64,000 bases of DNA from JBGAQP01 sp044220635 (GTDB lineage: Bacteria; Pseudomonadota; Gammaproteobacteria; Burkholderiales; Usitatibacteraceae): assembly GCA_044220635.1 (NCBI GenBank), contig JBGAQP010000008.1:62001-126000 (forward strand), read 5' to 3'. Positions within the stretch are counted from its first letter, which is position 1, and every line of letters starts with the position of its first letter. The notes beneath the pieces were generated by a model, which was not told the origin of the DNA, did no database searches, and was given only the letters and a program-made list of their open reading frames with translations. A program made the position numbers and the translations under genes. Below, in pieces: positions 44,469-53,492 of the stretch.

Positions 44469-44519
44469 CCTGTCAAGGAGGCCGGCGACGCGACGCGCAA
44501 AACGGGGGACGAACGGGGG

Positions 44520-44993
44520 CTAACGGGGGATGACGATGCAGGTGCCGGTGCCGTGCGCGAGGAGCTTGCCGCCGGGGTCGGCGAGCTTCGCCTCGGCGAG
44601 CACGATGCGCCGCCCGCCGTGGATCACGCGGCCCTCGGCGCGCACTTCGCCCGTCGCGGCAGTCATCGGGCGCAGGTAGTTGATCTTGATGTCGAGCGTG
44701 GTGAAGCCGTGCTTCGCGTCGAGCGAGGAGAGCGCGGCGAGTGCCATGGCGCTGTCGAGGATCGCCGCGGCCCAGCCCCCGTGGACGGTGCCGATCAGGT
44801 TGTAGGAGCGCTCGTCGGGTGCGCCCGCGAGCACGATGCGCCCCGCCTCGACCTCGACGGCGCGGAACCCGAGCAGGTCGCCGATGGGCACGCCGGCGAT
44901 CTCGCCCGCGACGATGCGCCGGAGATACTCGAGGCCCGTGCCGCTGCGTTCGGCGGCCGATTCGAAGGCAGGGGCGCCGGGCGGCGCCTTCAC
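44520..44993 (-). CDS. PaaI-type hotdog thioesterase (GTG start)
   Basis: A 157-residue single-domain acyl-CoA thioesterase of the PaaI/4-hydroxybenzoyl-CoA thioesterase group. The core motif HGGWAAAILDSAMALAALS and the strand ITTLDIKINYLRPM-like segment are clear. GTG 44993 overlaps the moeA stop as GTGA, so it is translated with moeA although a cofactor role is not expected. The substrate is unknown. It is the last gene of the molybdenum cofactor run. Confidence 0.87.
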   Translation of the reverse strand: MKAPPGAPAFESAAERSGTGLEYLRRIVAGEIAGVPIGDLLGFRAVEVEAGRIVLAGAPDERSYNLIGTVHGGWAAAILDSAMALAALSSLDAKHGFTTLDIKINYLRPMTAATGEVRAEGRVIHGGRRIVLAEAKLADPGGKLLAHGTGTCIVIPR

Positions 44994-46258
44994 ACCACGC
45001 CCTCGAGGAGCTGCACCTCGACGGGGGTTCCGGGTTCCACGTTGCCGGTCGCGTCGCCGAGGATGATGAAGCAGTTGGCCTCGCTCATCGACTTGAGGAT
45101 GCCCGAACCCTGCTCGCCCGTGGGCCGCACGGTCCAGGTGCCGTCGGCGGCGCGCTCGAGCACGCCGCGCTGGAACTCGGTGCGCCCCGGCGCCTTCTTC
45201 AGCCGCGCGCTGCACACCGCGGGAAAGGTCGGAACGGGTTCCACGGGATGGGCGCCGGCGAGCACGAGCAGGGCCTCGCGCACGAACTGGTAGAAGGTGA
45301 CCATGACCGAGACGGGGTTGCCCGGCAGGCCGAAGAAGTGCGCGCTCCCGATGCGGCCGTAGGCGAGGGGCCGCCCCGGCTTCATCGCGATCTTCCAGAA
45401 CACCACCTCGCCGAGCTGGCCGAGCATCGACTTCACGAAGTCCGCCTCGCCGACCGAGACGCCGCCGCTGGTGATCACCACGTCCGCGTTGGCTGCGGCC
45501 TCGCGGAAGGCGCGCTCGAGCCGCGCGGGGTCGTCGGGGACCACGCCGAGGTCGAGCGTCTCGCAACCCAGCCGCTCGAGCATGCCGTGGAGGGTGTAGC
45601 GGTTCGAGTCGTAGATCTCGCCCTCGCCGAGCACGCTGCCGATGGAGCGCAGCTCGTCGCCCGTGGAGAAGAACGCCACGCGCAGGCGCCGGCGCACGCC
45701 GAGCTCGCCGATGCCGAGCGAGGCGACGAGGCCGAGCTCCGCGGGGCGCAGGATCCGTCCCGCCGCGATCGCGACCGAGCCCGCCTTCAGGTCCTCGCCC
45801 GCCTCGCGCACGTTCTGCCCGGTCTTCTGCCCCGGGGCGAAGGTGATCGCGGTGGCCTTCGCGGCCGCGCGCTCCTGCATCACGACCGTATCGGCGCCCT
45901 CGGGCACCACGCCCCCGGTCATGATGCGCACGCACTGTCCGGCGCCGACCCGGCCCGCGAAGGGCCGGCCGGCGAACGAGGACCCGATCTCGGTGAGCGT
46001 GGTCTCCGAGTCGGGCTTCAGGTCCGCGCCGCGCACCGCCCATCCGTCCATCGCGGAGTTGCGGTGCGCGGGTACGTTCACGGGGGAGACCACGTCCTCG
46101 GCGAGCACGCGCCCGAGGGCGGAGCGAATCGGCAGGCGCTGCGTCGCGGTCACGGGCTCGAGGAACCGGTGGATGAAGGCCTTCGCCTTCGCCACGGGCA
46201 TCGAGTTCGGGTCGTAGTCGTCGGCGCAGGAGGCCTGGGTGATGGTGGGCTTGGACAT
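44990..46258 (-). CDS. moeA: Molybdopterin molybdotransferase MoeA
   Basis: A 422-residue enzyme inserting molybdate into adenylylated molybdopterin. Conserved segments are VPAHRNSAMDGWAVRGADL, the MoCF-like core with VITSGGVSVGEADFVKSMLG, and GLPGNPVSVMVTFYQFVREA. The C-terminal domain IV is present. The ATG is at 46258. It lies in a run of cofactor genes (mobA, fdhD, moaA) next to the formate dehydrogenase operon and so serves that enzyme. Confidence 0.96.
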   Translation of the reverse strand: MSKPTITQASCADDYDPNSMPVAKAKAFIHRFLEPVTATQRLPIRSALGRVLAEDVVSPVNVPAHRNSAMDGWAVRGADLKPDSETTLTEIGSSFAGRPFAGRVGAGQCVRIMTGGVVPEGADTVVMQERAAAKATAITFAPGQKTGQNVREAGEDLKAGSVAIAAGRILRPAELGLVASLGIGELGVRRRLRVAFFSTGDELRSIGSVLGEGEIYDSNRYTLHGMLERLGCETLDLGVVPDDPARLERAFREAAANADVVITSGGVSVGEADFVKSMLGQLGEVVFWKIAMKPGRPLAYGRIGSAHFFGLPGNPVSVMVTFYQFVREALLVLAGAHPVEPVPTFPAVCSARLKKAPGRTEFQRGVLERAADGTWTVRPTGEQGSGILKSMSEANCFIILGDATGNVEPGTPVEVQLLEGVV

Positions 46259-46271
46259 GGCGCGGCGGACG

Positions 46272-46823
46272 CTAGCCCGCGAGCAGGGGGAAGGTTCCGA
46301 GACGCTCGATTCTACCGCCCGCGGGAAGGGCGAGGAGCGTGAGCGTGCGGACCACCTCCGCGAACTCGCCGCCGAGCGTGGCCCCGGCGTCGGCGAGCGC
46401 GGCCTCGAGCGCCGCGGGCGCGGCGCATCGCGCGAGGGTGATGTGCGGCTCGTAGTCGAGGTCGCGGCGCAGGTGCGGCCTCAGCGAGCGCGTGTAGAGC
46501 CGGTCGTGGAGCGCGGCGAGGGACGCCGCGCCGCGCCCGGCCATGAGGAAGACGAACTCGTTCGCGTGGGGCCGGATCGCGCGGAAGGTCGCGGGGATCG
46601 GCGGCCAGGCGGCGGCGACGCGTCGCACGTGGGTCGCGACCTGCAACGCGCTCAGGGGCGTCGGGAAGGGGAAGACCAGGGTGAGGTGCGCGGCGATCGA
46701 TCCGGCCATCGGGTCGTGGCGTCTGCGGAACGCCTCGATGCGCTCGAGGCCCTCGAAGGCCGGGAACCACGCCACGGCGAATCGCGGAAGCGGCGGGCGC
46801 GGCCGGCCGGGGCGCCGCGGCAT
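46272..46823 (-). CDS. 2H phosphoesterase (2'-5' RNA ligase/cyclic phosphodiesterase family)
   Basis: A 183-residue protein with both HxTx motifs of the 2H superfamily: HLTLVFPF (about residue 46) and HITLARC (about residue 127). Length and spacing fit the family. It would act on 2',3'-cyclic phosphates of RNA or a related nucleotide; the exact substrate is unknown. It lies between moeA and mobA with a 6-base gap to mobA, a place where cofactor genes are expected. Either it is a passenger or it has a link to nucleotide chemistry. Confidence 0.8.
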   Translation of the reverse strand: MPRRPGRPRPPLPRFAVAWFPAFEGLERIEAFRRRHDPMAGSIAAHLTLVFPFPTPLSALQVATHVRRVAAAWPPIPATFRAIRPHANEFVFLMAGRGAASLAALHDRLYTRSLRPHLRRDLDYEPHITLARCAAPAALEAALADAGATLGGEFAEVVRTLTLLALPAGGRIERLGTFPLLAG

Positions 46824-46829
46824 CGCGGC

Positions 46830-47426
46830 TCAGCCCGCCGGGGGCTCGAGACTCGCGAGCTCGGAGCGCGTGTTGATGTTCGCGAACGCCCCGGCCTCGT
46901 CGTCGAAGGGCACCTCGACGACGCGCAGGCCCGCGTACCAGCGGTCGATCTTGCGCTCGCCGGCGGCGAGGAAGCGCTCGAGCGAGGCGCGCACCTCGCG
47001 GCGCATGAGGCAGAAGACCGGGTGGGGCTGCTCGCCGGTCTTCGCGACCGCGAGATCGGCGCCCTCGCGCTCGAGCGCGGAGCGCAGTCGCGCGACGAGA
47101 TCGGTCGGCAGGAACGGCGAGTCGCAAGGCACCGTGGCGACGAGCCGGCCGCGGGCGTGGGCGAGGCCGCGCTCGAACCCGGCGAGCGGCCCCGCGTAGC
47201 CCGGGATCCCGTCGGCGATCACGCGATGGCCGAACTGCGCCCAGGCCTCGGGATTGCGGTTGGCGTTGACGAGGATCTCGTCGACCTGGGGCGCCAGCCG
47301 CTCGATCGCATGGGCGGCGAGCGCCCGGCCGCGAAAGGGCTCGAGTCCCTTGTCCACCCCGCCCATGCGGCTGCCCTGTCCGCCGGCGAGGATCACGCCG
47401 GTCACCTCAATCGTCGGGGAAGGCAT
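46830..47426 (-). CDS. mobA: Molybdenum cofactor guanylyltransferase MobA
   Basis: A 198-residue nucleotidyltransferase that converts Mo-molybdopterin to the guanine dinucleotide (MGD) needed by formate dehydrogenase. The GTP-binding loop is VILAGGQGSRMGGVDKGLEP, followed by VPCDSPFLPTDLVARL. ATG 47426 overlaps the upstream gene by 20 bases; a GTG at 47405, one base after the upstream stop, is an alternative that removes seven residues and leaves the motif intact. Confidence 0.93.
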   Translation of the reverse strand: MPSPTIEVTGVILAGGQGSRMGGVDKGLEPFRGRALAAHAIERLAPQVDEILVNANRNPEAWAQFGHRVIADGIPGYAGPLAGFERGLAHARGRLVATVPCDSPFLPTDLVARLRSALEREGADLAVAKTGEQPHPVFCLMRREVRASLERFLAAGERKIDRWYAGLRVVEVPFDDEAGAFANINTRSELASLEPPAG

Positions 47427-47799
47427 GGAACGGGGCCCAGTCGGGGCGCTCGTCGGGGAAGGAGTTGCCCTCGGGACGGCGGTCGACGGGCGTGACGAAC
47501 AGGGCGAGTGGCAGGTGCATCTCGTCGGCCCAGCGCCCGTGGGCGGACTCGAAGGCGAGGCGCGTGCCGCAGCGCGAGCAGAACTTCCGGCGCACCCCGG
47601 GGGAGGATTCGTAGTCGCGGACGAGCTCGGCGCCCTTCGTGAACCGCACCTGGGCTCTCTTGAAGCCGATCCAGGTCACCACGCCCGCGGCGTGCGCGGT
47701 GCGACAGCTCCAGCAATAGCAGTGCGCGCAGAAACGCGACGGAGGCGCCGCGGCGATCTCCACGCCGCCGCAGTGGCAGCGGGCGATCGCCTCAGGCAT
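47407..47799 (-). CDS. GFA-family zinc protein (glutathione-dependent formaldehyde-activating fold)
   Basis: A 130-residue Mss4-like protein. Zinc cysteines are visible in ARCHCGGVEI, HCYCWSCRTAHA and KFCSRCGTRLAFES. GFA enzymes were described as speeding formaldehyde-glutathione adduct formation, though many members lack that activity. Its place between fdhD and mobA, beside formate dehydrogenase, makes a C1-metabolism link attractive but unproven. It overlaps fdhD by eight bases. Confidence 0.82.
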   Translation of the reverse strand: MPEAIARCHCGGVEIAAAPPSRFCAHCYCWSCRTAHAAGVVTWIGFKRAQVRFTKGAELVRDYESSPGVRRKFCSRCGTRLAFESAHGRWADEMHLPLALFVTPVDRRPEGNSFPDERPDWAPFHAFPDD

Positions 47800-48619
47800 G
47801 GGCCTTCGCGCCCGCGCGGACGAAGCGCTGCGCGCCGGTGAACAGCAGGTAGCGCCGGTTCACCGCCCGGCCGATCATCGTGATGCCCACCCGGCTCGCG
47901 ATCTCGTGGCCCATCTTCGTGAGCCCGGAGCGCGAGACGAGGAAGGGGATGCCCATCTGCGCGGCCTTGATCACCATCTCGGAAGTGAGACGGCCGGTGG
48001 TGTAGAAGACCTTGTCCGAGCCCTCGATTCCCTCGAGCCACATCCAGCCGGCGATCGCGTCCACGGCATTGTGGCGGCCGACGTCTTCCACGAAGGTGAG
48101 GATCTCGGCGCCCCGGGCGAGCGCGCAGCCGTGGACCGCACCCGCCTGCTTGTAGATCGACTCGTGCAGGCGCACCGCATTCAGCAGGCCGAAGAGCGTT
48201 TCCTCGTCGAGGCGCGCCTCGACGGGCAGCCGGATCGACTCGATGTCGGCCATGAGGTCGCCGAAGACCGTGCCCTGGCCGCAGCCCGTGGTCGCGGTGC
48301 GCTTCTCGGTGCGCTTCGCGAGGTCCGCGAGGCCGCTCCTCGTGGTCACCGCCACGGCCTCGACGTCCCAGTCGACGTGGACGGCGAGGATGTCCTCGAT
48401 GGAGTCGACGAGGCGCTGGTTGCGCAGGAACCCGATCGCGAGCGCCTCGGGGGCGGCCCCGAGCGTCATCAGCGTGACGACCTCCTGCTTGTCGACGTAG
48501 AGGGTGAGGGGGTGCTCGCCCGCGATGGGCGTGGGCTGCAGCGCGCCCGTCTCGTCGTGCGCCTCGACCGTGTAGGTCGCGGGGCGCGCCGCGCGGCTGA
48601 GGGTCGGCCGGTGGCCCAT
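47792..48619 (-). CDS. fdhD: Formate dehydrogenase sulfurtransferase FdhD
   Basis: A 275-residue protein that passes sulfur from IscS to the molybdenum cofactor before insertion into formate dehydrogenase. Family segments include DKQEVVTLMTLGAAPEALAIGFLRNQ, VDWDVEAVAVTTR and ILTFVEDVGRHNAVDAIAGW. The loop that carries CxxC in E. coli reads TGCGQGTVFGD, with a single cysteine. It is encoded between moaA and the GFA protein, facing away from the formate dehydrogenase operon it serves. Confidence 0.94.
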   Translation of the reverse strand: MGHRPTLSRAARPATYTVEAHDETGALQPTPIAGEHPLTLYVDKQEVVTLMTLGAAPEALAIGFLRNQRLVDSIEDILAVHVDWDVEAVAVTTRSGLADLAKRTEKRTATTGCGQGTVFGDLMADIESIRLPVEARLDEETLFGLLNAVRLHESIYKQAGAVHGCALARGAEILTFVEDVGRHNAVDAIAGWMWLEGIEGSDKVFYTTGRLTSEMVIKAAQMGIPFLVSRSGLTKMGHEIASRVGITMIGRAVNRRYLLFTGAQRFVRAGAKAHA

Positions 48620-48625
48620 GGATGG

Positions 48626-49711
48626 CTAGCCGCCGATGTAGGACATCTCGACCTTGCGGCCGCGCGCGGTCGCCGCCGTGCGGATCTCGGAATAGCGGTC
48701 CTCGCGCCGCTGCCACACCGCGGCGATCGTGGCCGCGATCTCGGCATCGGAGGCGCCGGCGCGCAGCAGCGACTTGAGGTCGTATCCCTGCTGGGCGAAG
48801 AGGCAGGTGTAGAGCGCCCCGTCGGTCGACAGGCGCGCGCGCGTGCAGCTCGAGCAGAAGGCCTGCGTGACCGAGGAGATCACGCCGATCTCGCCGCCGC
48901 CGTCGAGGTAGCGCCAGCGCTTGGCGACCTCGCCCGTGTACTTGCTCGTGGCGGGCTCGAGGGGAAATTCCGCGGCGATGCGCCGCACGACCTCGGCGGA
49001 GGCGATGACGTCGTCCATCCGCCAGCCGTTGGTCGAGCCGACGTCCATGTACTCGATGAAGCGCACGATGGTGCCGGTGCCCCGGAAATGCCGCGCCATG
49101 TCCACGATCTGGTGGTCGTTCACCCCGCGCTTGACGACCATGTTGGTCTTGACGGGCGCGAGCCCCGCGGCGCCGGCCGCCTCGATCGCCTCGAGCACCC
49201 GTGCCACCGGGAAATCGACGTCGTTCATCGCCCGGAAGGTCGCCTCGTCGAGGGAATCCAGGCTCACCGTGATGCGCGTGAGCCCCGCCTCGCGCAGCGC
49301 CTTCGCCTTGGCGGCGAGCGCGGTGCCGTTGGTGGTGAGCGTGATGTCGATGCCGGGGATCGCCGTCGCGAGCATCTCCACGAGCTTCTCGATCCCCTTG
49401 CGCAGCAGCGGCTCGCCCCCCGTCAGGCGGATCTTCGCGATGCCGAAGCCCCGGAAGACCCGCGCGAGGCGGACGATCTCCTCGAACGTGAGCACCTCGC
49501 CGTGGGGCAGGTAGGGATAGTCCGCGTCGAACACTTCCTTCGGCATGCAGTACACGCAGCGGAAGTTGCAGCGGTCGGTGACCGAGATGCGCAGGTCGCG
49601 GATCGGGCGCCCCAGGCCGTCCACGAGGTCGCCGGGCGCGACCGGCGTCGCGGCGGGCGGGATGGGAAGGCCCCGGCGGGCCTCGGCCAGGGCGATGACG
49701 GTCTTCGGCAC
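48626..49711 (-). CDS. moaA: GTP 3',8-cyclase MoaA (GTG start)
   Basis: A 361-residue radical SAM enzyme, first step of molybdopterin synthesis. The SAM cluster cysteines are C48, C52 and C55 (CNFRCVYC). The C-terminal cluster is in FCSSCTRARLSTDGALYTCL, and the protein ends in the activating Gly-Gly (SYIGG). The start is GTG 49711. It is the first gene of the minus-strand cofactor run and is divergent from the formate dehydrogenase operon, with about 100 bases between starts. Confidence 0.96.
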   Translation of the reverse strand: MPKTVIALAEARRGLPIPPAATPVAPGDLVDGLGRPIRDLRISVTDRCNFRCVYCMPKEVFDADYPYLPHGEVLTFEEIVRLARVFRGFGIAKIRLTGGEPLLRKGIEKLVEMLATAIPGIDITLTTNGTALAAKAKALREAGLTRITVSLDSLDEATFRAMNDVDFPVARVLEAIEAAGAAGLAPVKTNMVVKRGVNDHQIVDMARHFRGTGTIVRFIEYMDVGSTNGWRMDDVIASAEVVRRIAAEFPLEPATSKYTGEVAKRWRYLDGGGEIGVISSVTQAFCSSCTRARLSTDGALYTCLFAQQGYDLKSLLRAGASDAEIAATIAAVWQRREDRYSEIRTAATARGRKVEMSYIGG

Positions 49712-49801
49712 GGGGTGGGATCAGGCTACGGCGTCGCGGGCAGGATAGCACGCCCGCCGTGGCGAAAAACCCCGCCGCGACTGGGGGTTAGCGGAGTGCG
49801 C

Positions 49802-49807
49802 TATAGT
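49802..49807 (+). promoter_or_regulatory. Candidate -10 box of the formate dehydrogenase operon
   Basis: TATAGT lies seven bases before the ATG of the DUF3305 gene, which would make the transcript nearly leaderless. No convincing -35 is visible at the right distance. Confidence 0.3.
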
Positions 49808-49813
49808 CGCCGC

Positions 49814-50296
49814 ATGAGCGAAAAGCCGACCTGGAAGCTCTCGGTGATCCTCGAGCGCGTGCCGACCGAGAGCCCGTGGGAGACCCATCGCTGGCAACTC
49901 GCCGGCGTGGTGCCCGACGTCGGCGGGGAGCCGCGCGTCATCCGCGAGGCCGACGACTCGAAGTGCTGCCTGTTCCCGGGGCTCGAGGTCGCCGTGTACC
50001 GGGACGAGGCCGAGGGCTATTACCTCAACGTGAGCAGTCCCGAGCCCTGCGTCTTCGTCTCCCTTCGCACCGACGAGGGGTCCGGGGACCCGTATCCGTT
50101 CCAGGCCACCCTGTCCTACAACGAGGCGGCGAGATGGATGGACGGCGGCGAGAAGGTGGACCGGACCGCGGCCTGGCCGGAGCTTGTCGCCGACCTGGGG
50201 GCCTGGGTGGAAGCGAACTACCGCCCCGAGCCCAAGAAGCGCCAGCGGCCGAAATCCTTCGAGGGCAAGGAGGGCCGCTTGAGGGAGCGCGGCTGA
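49814..50296 (+). CDS. DUF3305 family protein of the formate dehydrogenase locus
   Basis: A 160-residue soluble protein of unknown function, recognised by WKLSVILERVPTESPWETHR, CCLFPGLEVAVYRDEAEGYY and the conserved LSYNEAARWMDGGEKVD. It starts the plus-strand operon. DUF3305 and DUF3306 genes occur together with periplasmic formate dehydrogenases in many beta- and epsilonproteobacteria-like loci, which suggests an assembly role; no activity is known. Confidence 0.85.
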   Translation: MSEKPTWKLSVILERVPTESPWETHRWQLAGVVPDVGGEPRVIREADDSKCCLFPGLEVAVYRDEAEGYYLNVSSPEPCVFVSLRTDEGSGDPYPFQATLSYNEAARWMDGGEKVDRTAAWPELVADLGAWVEANYRPEPKKRQRPKSFEGKEGRLRERG

Positions 50297-50298
50297 GC

Positions 50299-50835
50299 AT
50301 GGCGGCCGACGAGAATTTCCTTTCGCGCTGGTCACGGCGCAAGTCCGACGCGAGAACGGGAGCGGCGCAGGAGCCTCCCGCGCAGCCGGTCGCCGAGGGT
50401 GAAGCCGAATCGGCCCCCCCGCCGGCCGGCGCGCCGACGGAGTCGGTGCCGGCCCCTCTGCCCCCGGTCGAGTCCCTCACCCCCGAGTCGGACTTCGCTC
50501 CCTTCATGAAGCCCGAAGTGGACGAGGGATTGAAGCGCCAAGCCCTCAAGACCCTGTTCGCGGACGCCCGTTTCAACGTGATGGACCGGCTCGACGTCTA
50601 TATCGACGACTACTCGATCCCCGACCCGATTCCCGAGTCCTGGCTCGGGCAGCTCAACCAGCTGGCCCGGCTCGGGCACTACCAGGAAAAGGAAGCGGAG
50701 GAGCCGCCCTCTGCCGAGCGGGCCGGGGATGGGGGGGAGGAGGCGAAAGACCCCGAACAATCAAGGGTTATCGCGTCCGCTCCGCCTGCGGAATCCGATA
50801 CTTCCGATGCGGGAGGGCGGGGACCGGAAATATAG
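50299..50835 (+). CDS. DUF3306 family protein of the formate dehydrogenase locus
   Basis: A 178-residue protein. The N-terminus ENFLSRWSRRKSDAR is the family hallmark. A Pro/Ala/Glu-rich disordered middle is followed by the conserved KRQALKTLFADARFNVMDRLDVYIDDYS and a variable acidic tail. It starts two bases after the DUF3305 stop. Function unknown; it belongs to the formate dehydrogenase operon by context. Confidence 0.83.
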   Translation: MAADENFLSRWSRRKSDARTGAAQEPPAQPVAEGEAESAPPPAGAPTESVPAPLPPVESLTPESDFAPFMKPEVDEGLKRQALKTLFADARFNVMDRLDVYIDDYSIPDPIPESWLGQLNQLARLGHYQEKEAEEPPSAERAGDGGEEAKDPEQSRVIASAPPAESDTSDAGGRGPEI

Positions 50836-50997
50836 GAACGCGGGTGCCGAAAGTGGGATTGCCCCGGGGGCATCTGGTGTAGACTTCCCCTCCATAAGTA
50901 CAAATGAACCGCTTCCGCGGGAGGCGGAACGTTTCAACAACGAGAGGGGCAGCCTCCGCGCCATGTTCCGCGCCGGAGCTGCGATGACAGCCGCGCG

Positions 50998-52818
50998 ATG
51001 AATCTGGAACATGATGAGGCAGGAACCGCGCTCGATGGCGATTCCGCTCTCGTGATCGAAGGCCGCGAGGACCTCCCCGCATTCGAGGGTCGGGGATGGA
51101 CTTCCCGTTCCGAAGATTGCGCGCCCAAGATCTCCGCCCTCGCTTCGCTCGCGAATCTCGAACCTTCCGCCGCGCTCGCGCAGGTTTCCTACGTCTCCCG
51201 CGGCAACCTGCTCGTGGTCGGAGGCGACGACGCGGCGGCCGAAGCCGCGGCGCGCCTGTCCGCCTCGCTTCCCGTCACCCTGCTTCTCACGTCCCGTCCC
51301 TCGGCCCAGGCGCCGGTTCTCGCGCGGCTCGCCGAGCGCGATGCGCGCTGCGCGTTCCCCGTGTGGGCGGGTCGCCCGGCCGCGCTTTCCGGCTTTCTCG
51401 GCAACTTCACGATCACGATCGACGGCCTGACCGTGGTGCGCGAGGGCGCGGACGGCCGGGCCGCAGTTCCCGCCGGCGCGGCGCAGGCCGTCTTCGACCT
51501 GGTCCTGGACTTCTCCGATCCGCCGCTGTTCGCGATTCACACGCCGCCGCAGGGCTACTGGCGCGTGGCGGGCGACACGGCAGCCCTCGAGTCGGCCCTG
51601 GTCGAGGCCCCCGACGCGGTGGGCGAGTTCGAGAAGCCGAAGTTCTTCGGCTACCGCGACGCGATCTGCGCGCACGCCCGCTCGGGGATCGTCGGTTGCT
51701 CGCAGTGCATCGACATCTGCTCGACCGACGCCATCCGTCCCGACGGCGACAAGGTCGCGGTCGATCCGCACCTGTGCATGGGGTGCGGCGCCTGCGCGAC
51801 GGTGTGCCCCTCGGGAGCGATGAGCTACCTCTTTCCGCGCCTTGCCGATCGCGGCCTGCAATTGAAGCAACTGCTTTCGGCGTACCGGCAGGCGGGCGGG
51901 CGCGATGCCTGCATCCTGTTCCACAACGGGACCGATGGCCGGGAGCTCCTCGCGGCGGCGGCCGCGCAGGGCCGTGGGCTTCCCGCCCGCGTCATCCCCC
52001 TCGAGGCGTGGCACGTCGCCGCCATCGGCCCGGAGCTTCTGCTGAGCGCCATCGCGTTCGGCGCGAGCCAGGTGGCGGTGCTGTGCGCCGGCTCCGAATC
52101 GCCCGATTACGTGAGGGCGCTGCGCACCCAGATGGCGCTCGCCGAGACGGTCCTCGCGGGTCTGGGCTATGCCGGAACGCATTTCCTGCTCGTCGAGTCG
52201 GGGGAGCCCGGCGCGGCGACGGGAGCGCTCGCGGATCTCGAGCCGGCGCCCGCGGTCGCGATGCCCGCCACTTTCCTCGTGTCGAGCGACAAGCGCACCG
52301 CCGTCGAGTTCGCCGTCGAGCACCTCGCCCGGCACGCGCCGGCCCCGAGCCGGGAAATCGCCCTGCCCGCGGGCTCGCCTTTCGGCGAGGTGCGCGTCGA
52401 TCGCGCGAAGTGCACGATGTGCATGGCCTGCGCGGGGGCCTGCCCGGAGTCGGCGCTGATGGACGGGGTGGACCAGCCGATTCTCAAGTTTCTCGAGCGC
52501 AACTGCGTGCAGTGCGGCCTTTGCGAGAGGACCTGCCCCGAGAACGCGATCACCCTCTCGCCGCGCCTGCTGCTCGCGCCGTCCGTGCGCGAGGCGCGGG
52601 TGCTGAACGAGACCCAGCCTTTCCACTGCGTGAGCTGCGGCAAGCCTTTCGGCACGAAGCAGATGGTCGACGCGATGCTCGGGCGCCTCGCAGGCCATTC
52701 CATGTTCTCGGGCGGCGAAGCCCTGCGCCGCCTGCAGATGTGCGCCGATTGCCGCGTCGTCGACATGATGTCGTCGAAGGACGAGGTTTCCGTCCTCAAG
52801 CTCGGCGGCAAGCACTGA
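50998..52818 (+). CDS. Multi-cluster ferredoxin of the formate dehydrogenase locus
   Basis: A 606-residue iron-sulfur protein. Four 4Fe-4S motifs are visible: CSQCIDICSTDAI, CMGCGACATVCPSGAM, CTMCMACAGACPESAL and CVQCGLCERTCPENAI. The C-terminus adds a zinc-ribbon-like CVSCGKPFGTKQMVD ... CADCR. Between the cluster pairs lies a domain of about 200 residues that includes ACILFHNGTDGRELLAAAAA. No signal peptide, so it is cytoplasmic. It may supply electrons for cofactor maturation or act in formate dehydrogenase assembly. The 162-base gap upstream holds an imperfect hairpin (50909-50927) but no clear promoter. Confidence 0.82.
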   Translation: MNLEHDEAGTALDGDSALVIEGREDLPAFEGRGWTSRSEDCAPKISALASLANLEPSAALAQVSYVSRGNLLVVGGDDAAAEAAARLSASLPVTLLLTSRPSAQAPVLARLAERDARCAFPVWAGRPAALSGFLGNFTITIDGLTVVREGADGRAAVPAGAAQAVFDLVLDFSDPPLFAIHTPPQGYWRVAGDTAALESALVEAPDAVGEFEKPKFFGYRDAICAHARSGIVGCSQCIDICSTDAIRPDGDKVAVDPHLCMGCGACATVCPSGAMSYLFPRLADRGLQLKQLLSAYRQAGGRDACILFHNGTDGRELLAAAAAQGRGLPARVIPLEAWHVAAIGPELLLSAIAFGASQVAVLCAGSESPDYVRALRTQMALAETVLAGLGYAGTHFLLVESGEPGAATGALADLEPAPAVAMPATFLVSSDKRTAVEFAVEHLARHAPAPSREIALPAGSPFGEVRVDRAKCTMCMACAGACPESALMDGVDQPILKFLERNCVQCGLCERTCPENAITLSPRLLLAPSVREARVLNETQPFHCVSCGKPFGTKQMVDAMLGRLAGHSMFSGGEALRRLQMCADCRVVDMMSSKDEVSVLKLGGKH

Positions 52819-52830
52819 CCGGCCCCGACC

Positions 52831-53460
52831 ATGGATGCGCTCGCCACGACCGTCGCCGTCCACCGCCCCCTGCCTCCCGAAGAGGCGGCGCGCGGGGACT
52901 TCTACGCCTTGCTCGCGCGGCTGTTGCACGGCGCCCCCGATGCGGCTCTCCTGCAGAGCCTCGCGATCGCGCCCCTAATTCCCGCCGACGGCGATCCGGC
53001 GCTCGCGCGTGCCTGGGGTGAGCTGGTGGCGGCCTCCGCGGTCATGGATCCCGAAGCGGCCGCCGAGGAGCACGATGTGCTTTTCGCCGGCGTGGGCAAG
53101 GCCCGGGTCTCCATCTACGCCGGGTTCTACTCGGGAGCGTCGGCGGTCGACCACCCGCGGGTGCGGATCGTCGAGGACCTCGCCCGCCTGGGCCTCGGAC
53201 GGCGCGAGCGCGTGACCGAGCCCGAGGACCACTTCGCGGGACTCTTCGATGCGATGCGCGTCCTGGTCGCGGGCGGGGCGGGGCGCTCTCCCGCCCCGGT
53301 CGAGGAGCAGCGGCGGTTCTTCGAGAGCCATCTCCAGCCGGGGGTGCTGCGCTTTTTCCGGGCCGTGGCGGCCGAGCCCGCCGCGAACTACTATGCCAAG
53401 GTGGCCGCTCTGGGGGAGGCGTTCGCGGCCCTCGAGATCGAGTCGTTCCAACTGGATTGA
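52831..53460 (+). CDS. TorD-family molybdoenzyme chaperone
   Basis: A 209-residue all-helical cytoplasmic chaperone. Family features are RGDFYALLARLLHGAPDAAL, EEHDVLFAGVGKARVSIYAG and FFESHLQPGVLRFFRAVAAE. It would bind the Tat leader of the catalytic subunit until the cofactor is loaded. It lies just upstream of the Tat peptide and catalytic subunit genes, as usual. Confidence 0.88.
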   Translation: MDALATTVAVHRPLPPEEAARGDFYALLARLLHGAPDAALLQSLAIAPLIPADGDPALARAWGELVAASAVMDPEAAAEEHDVLFAGVGKARVSIYAGFYSGASAVDHPRVRIVEDLARLGLGRRERVTEPEDHFAGLFDAMRVLVAGGAGRSPAPVEEQRRFFESHLQPGVLRFFRAVAAEPAANYYAKVAALGEAFAALEIESFQLD

Positions 53461-53492
53461 ACCGCAGCGGAAACAACGAAAGGAGACGTGAC

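Noticed and set aside
50836..50997. Possible extra small gene or riboswitch between the DUF3306 gene and the ferredoxin gene
   Set aside because: No convincing frame with a ribosome site. The imperfect hairpin at 50909-50927 does not match a riboswitch I know.
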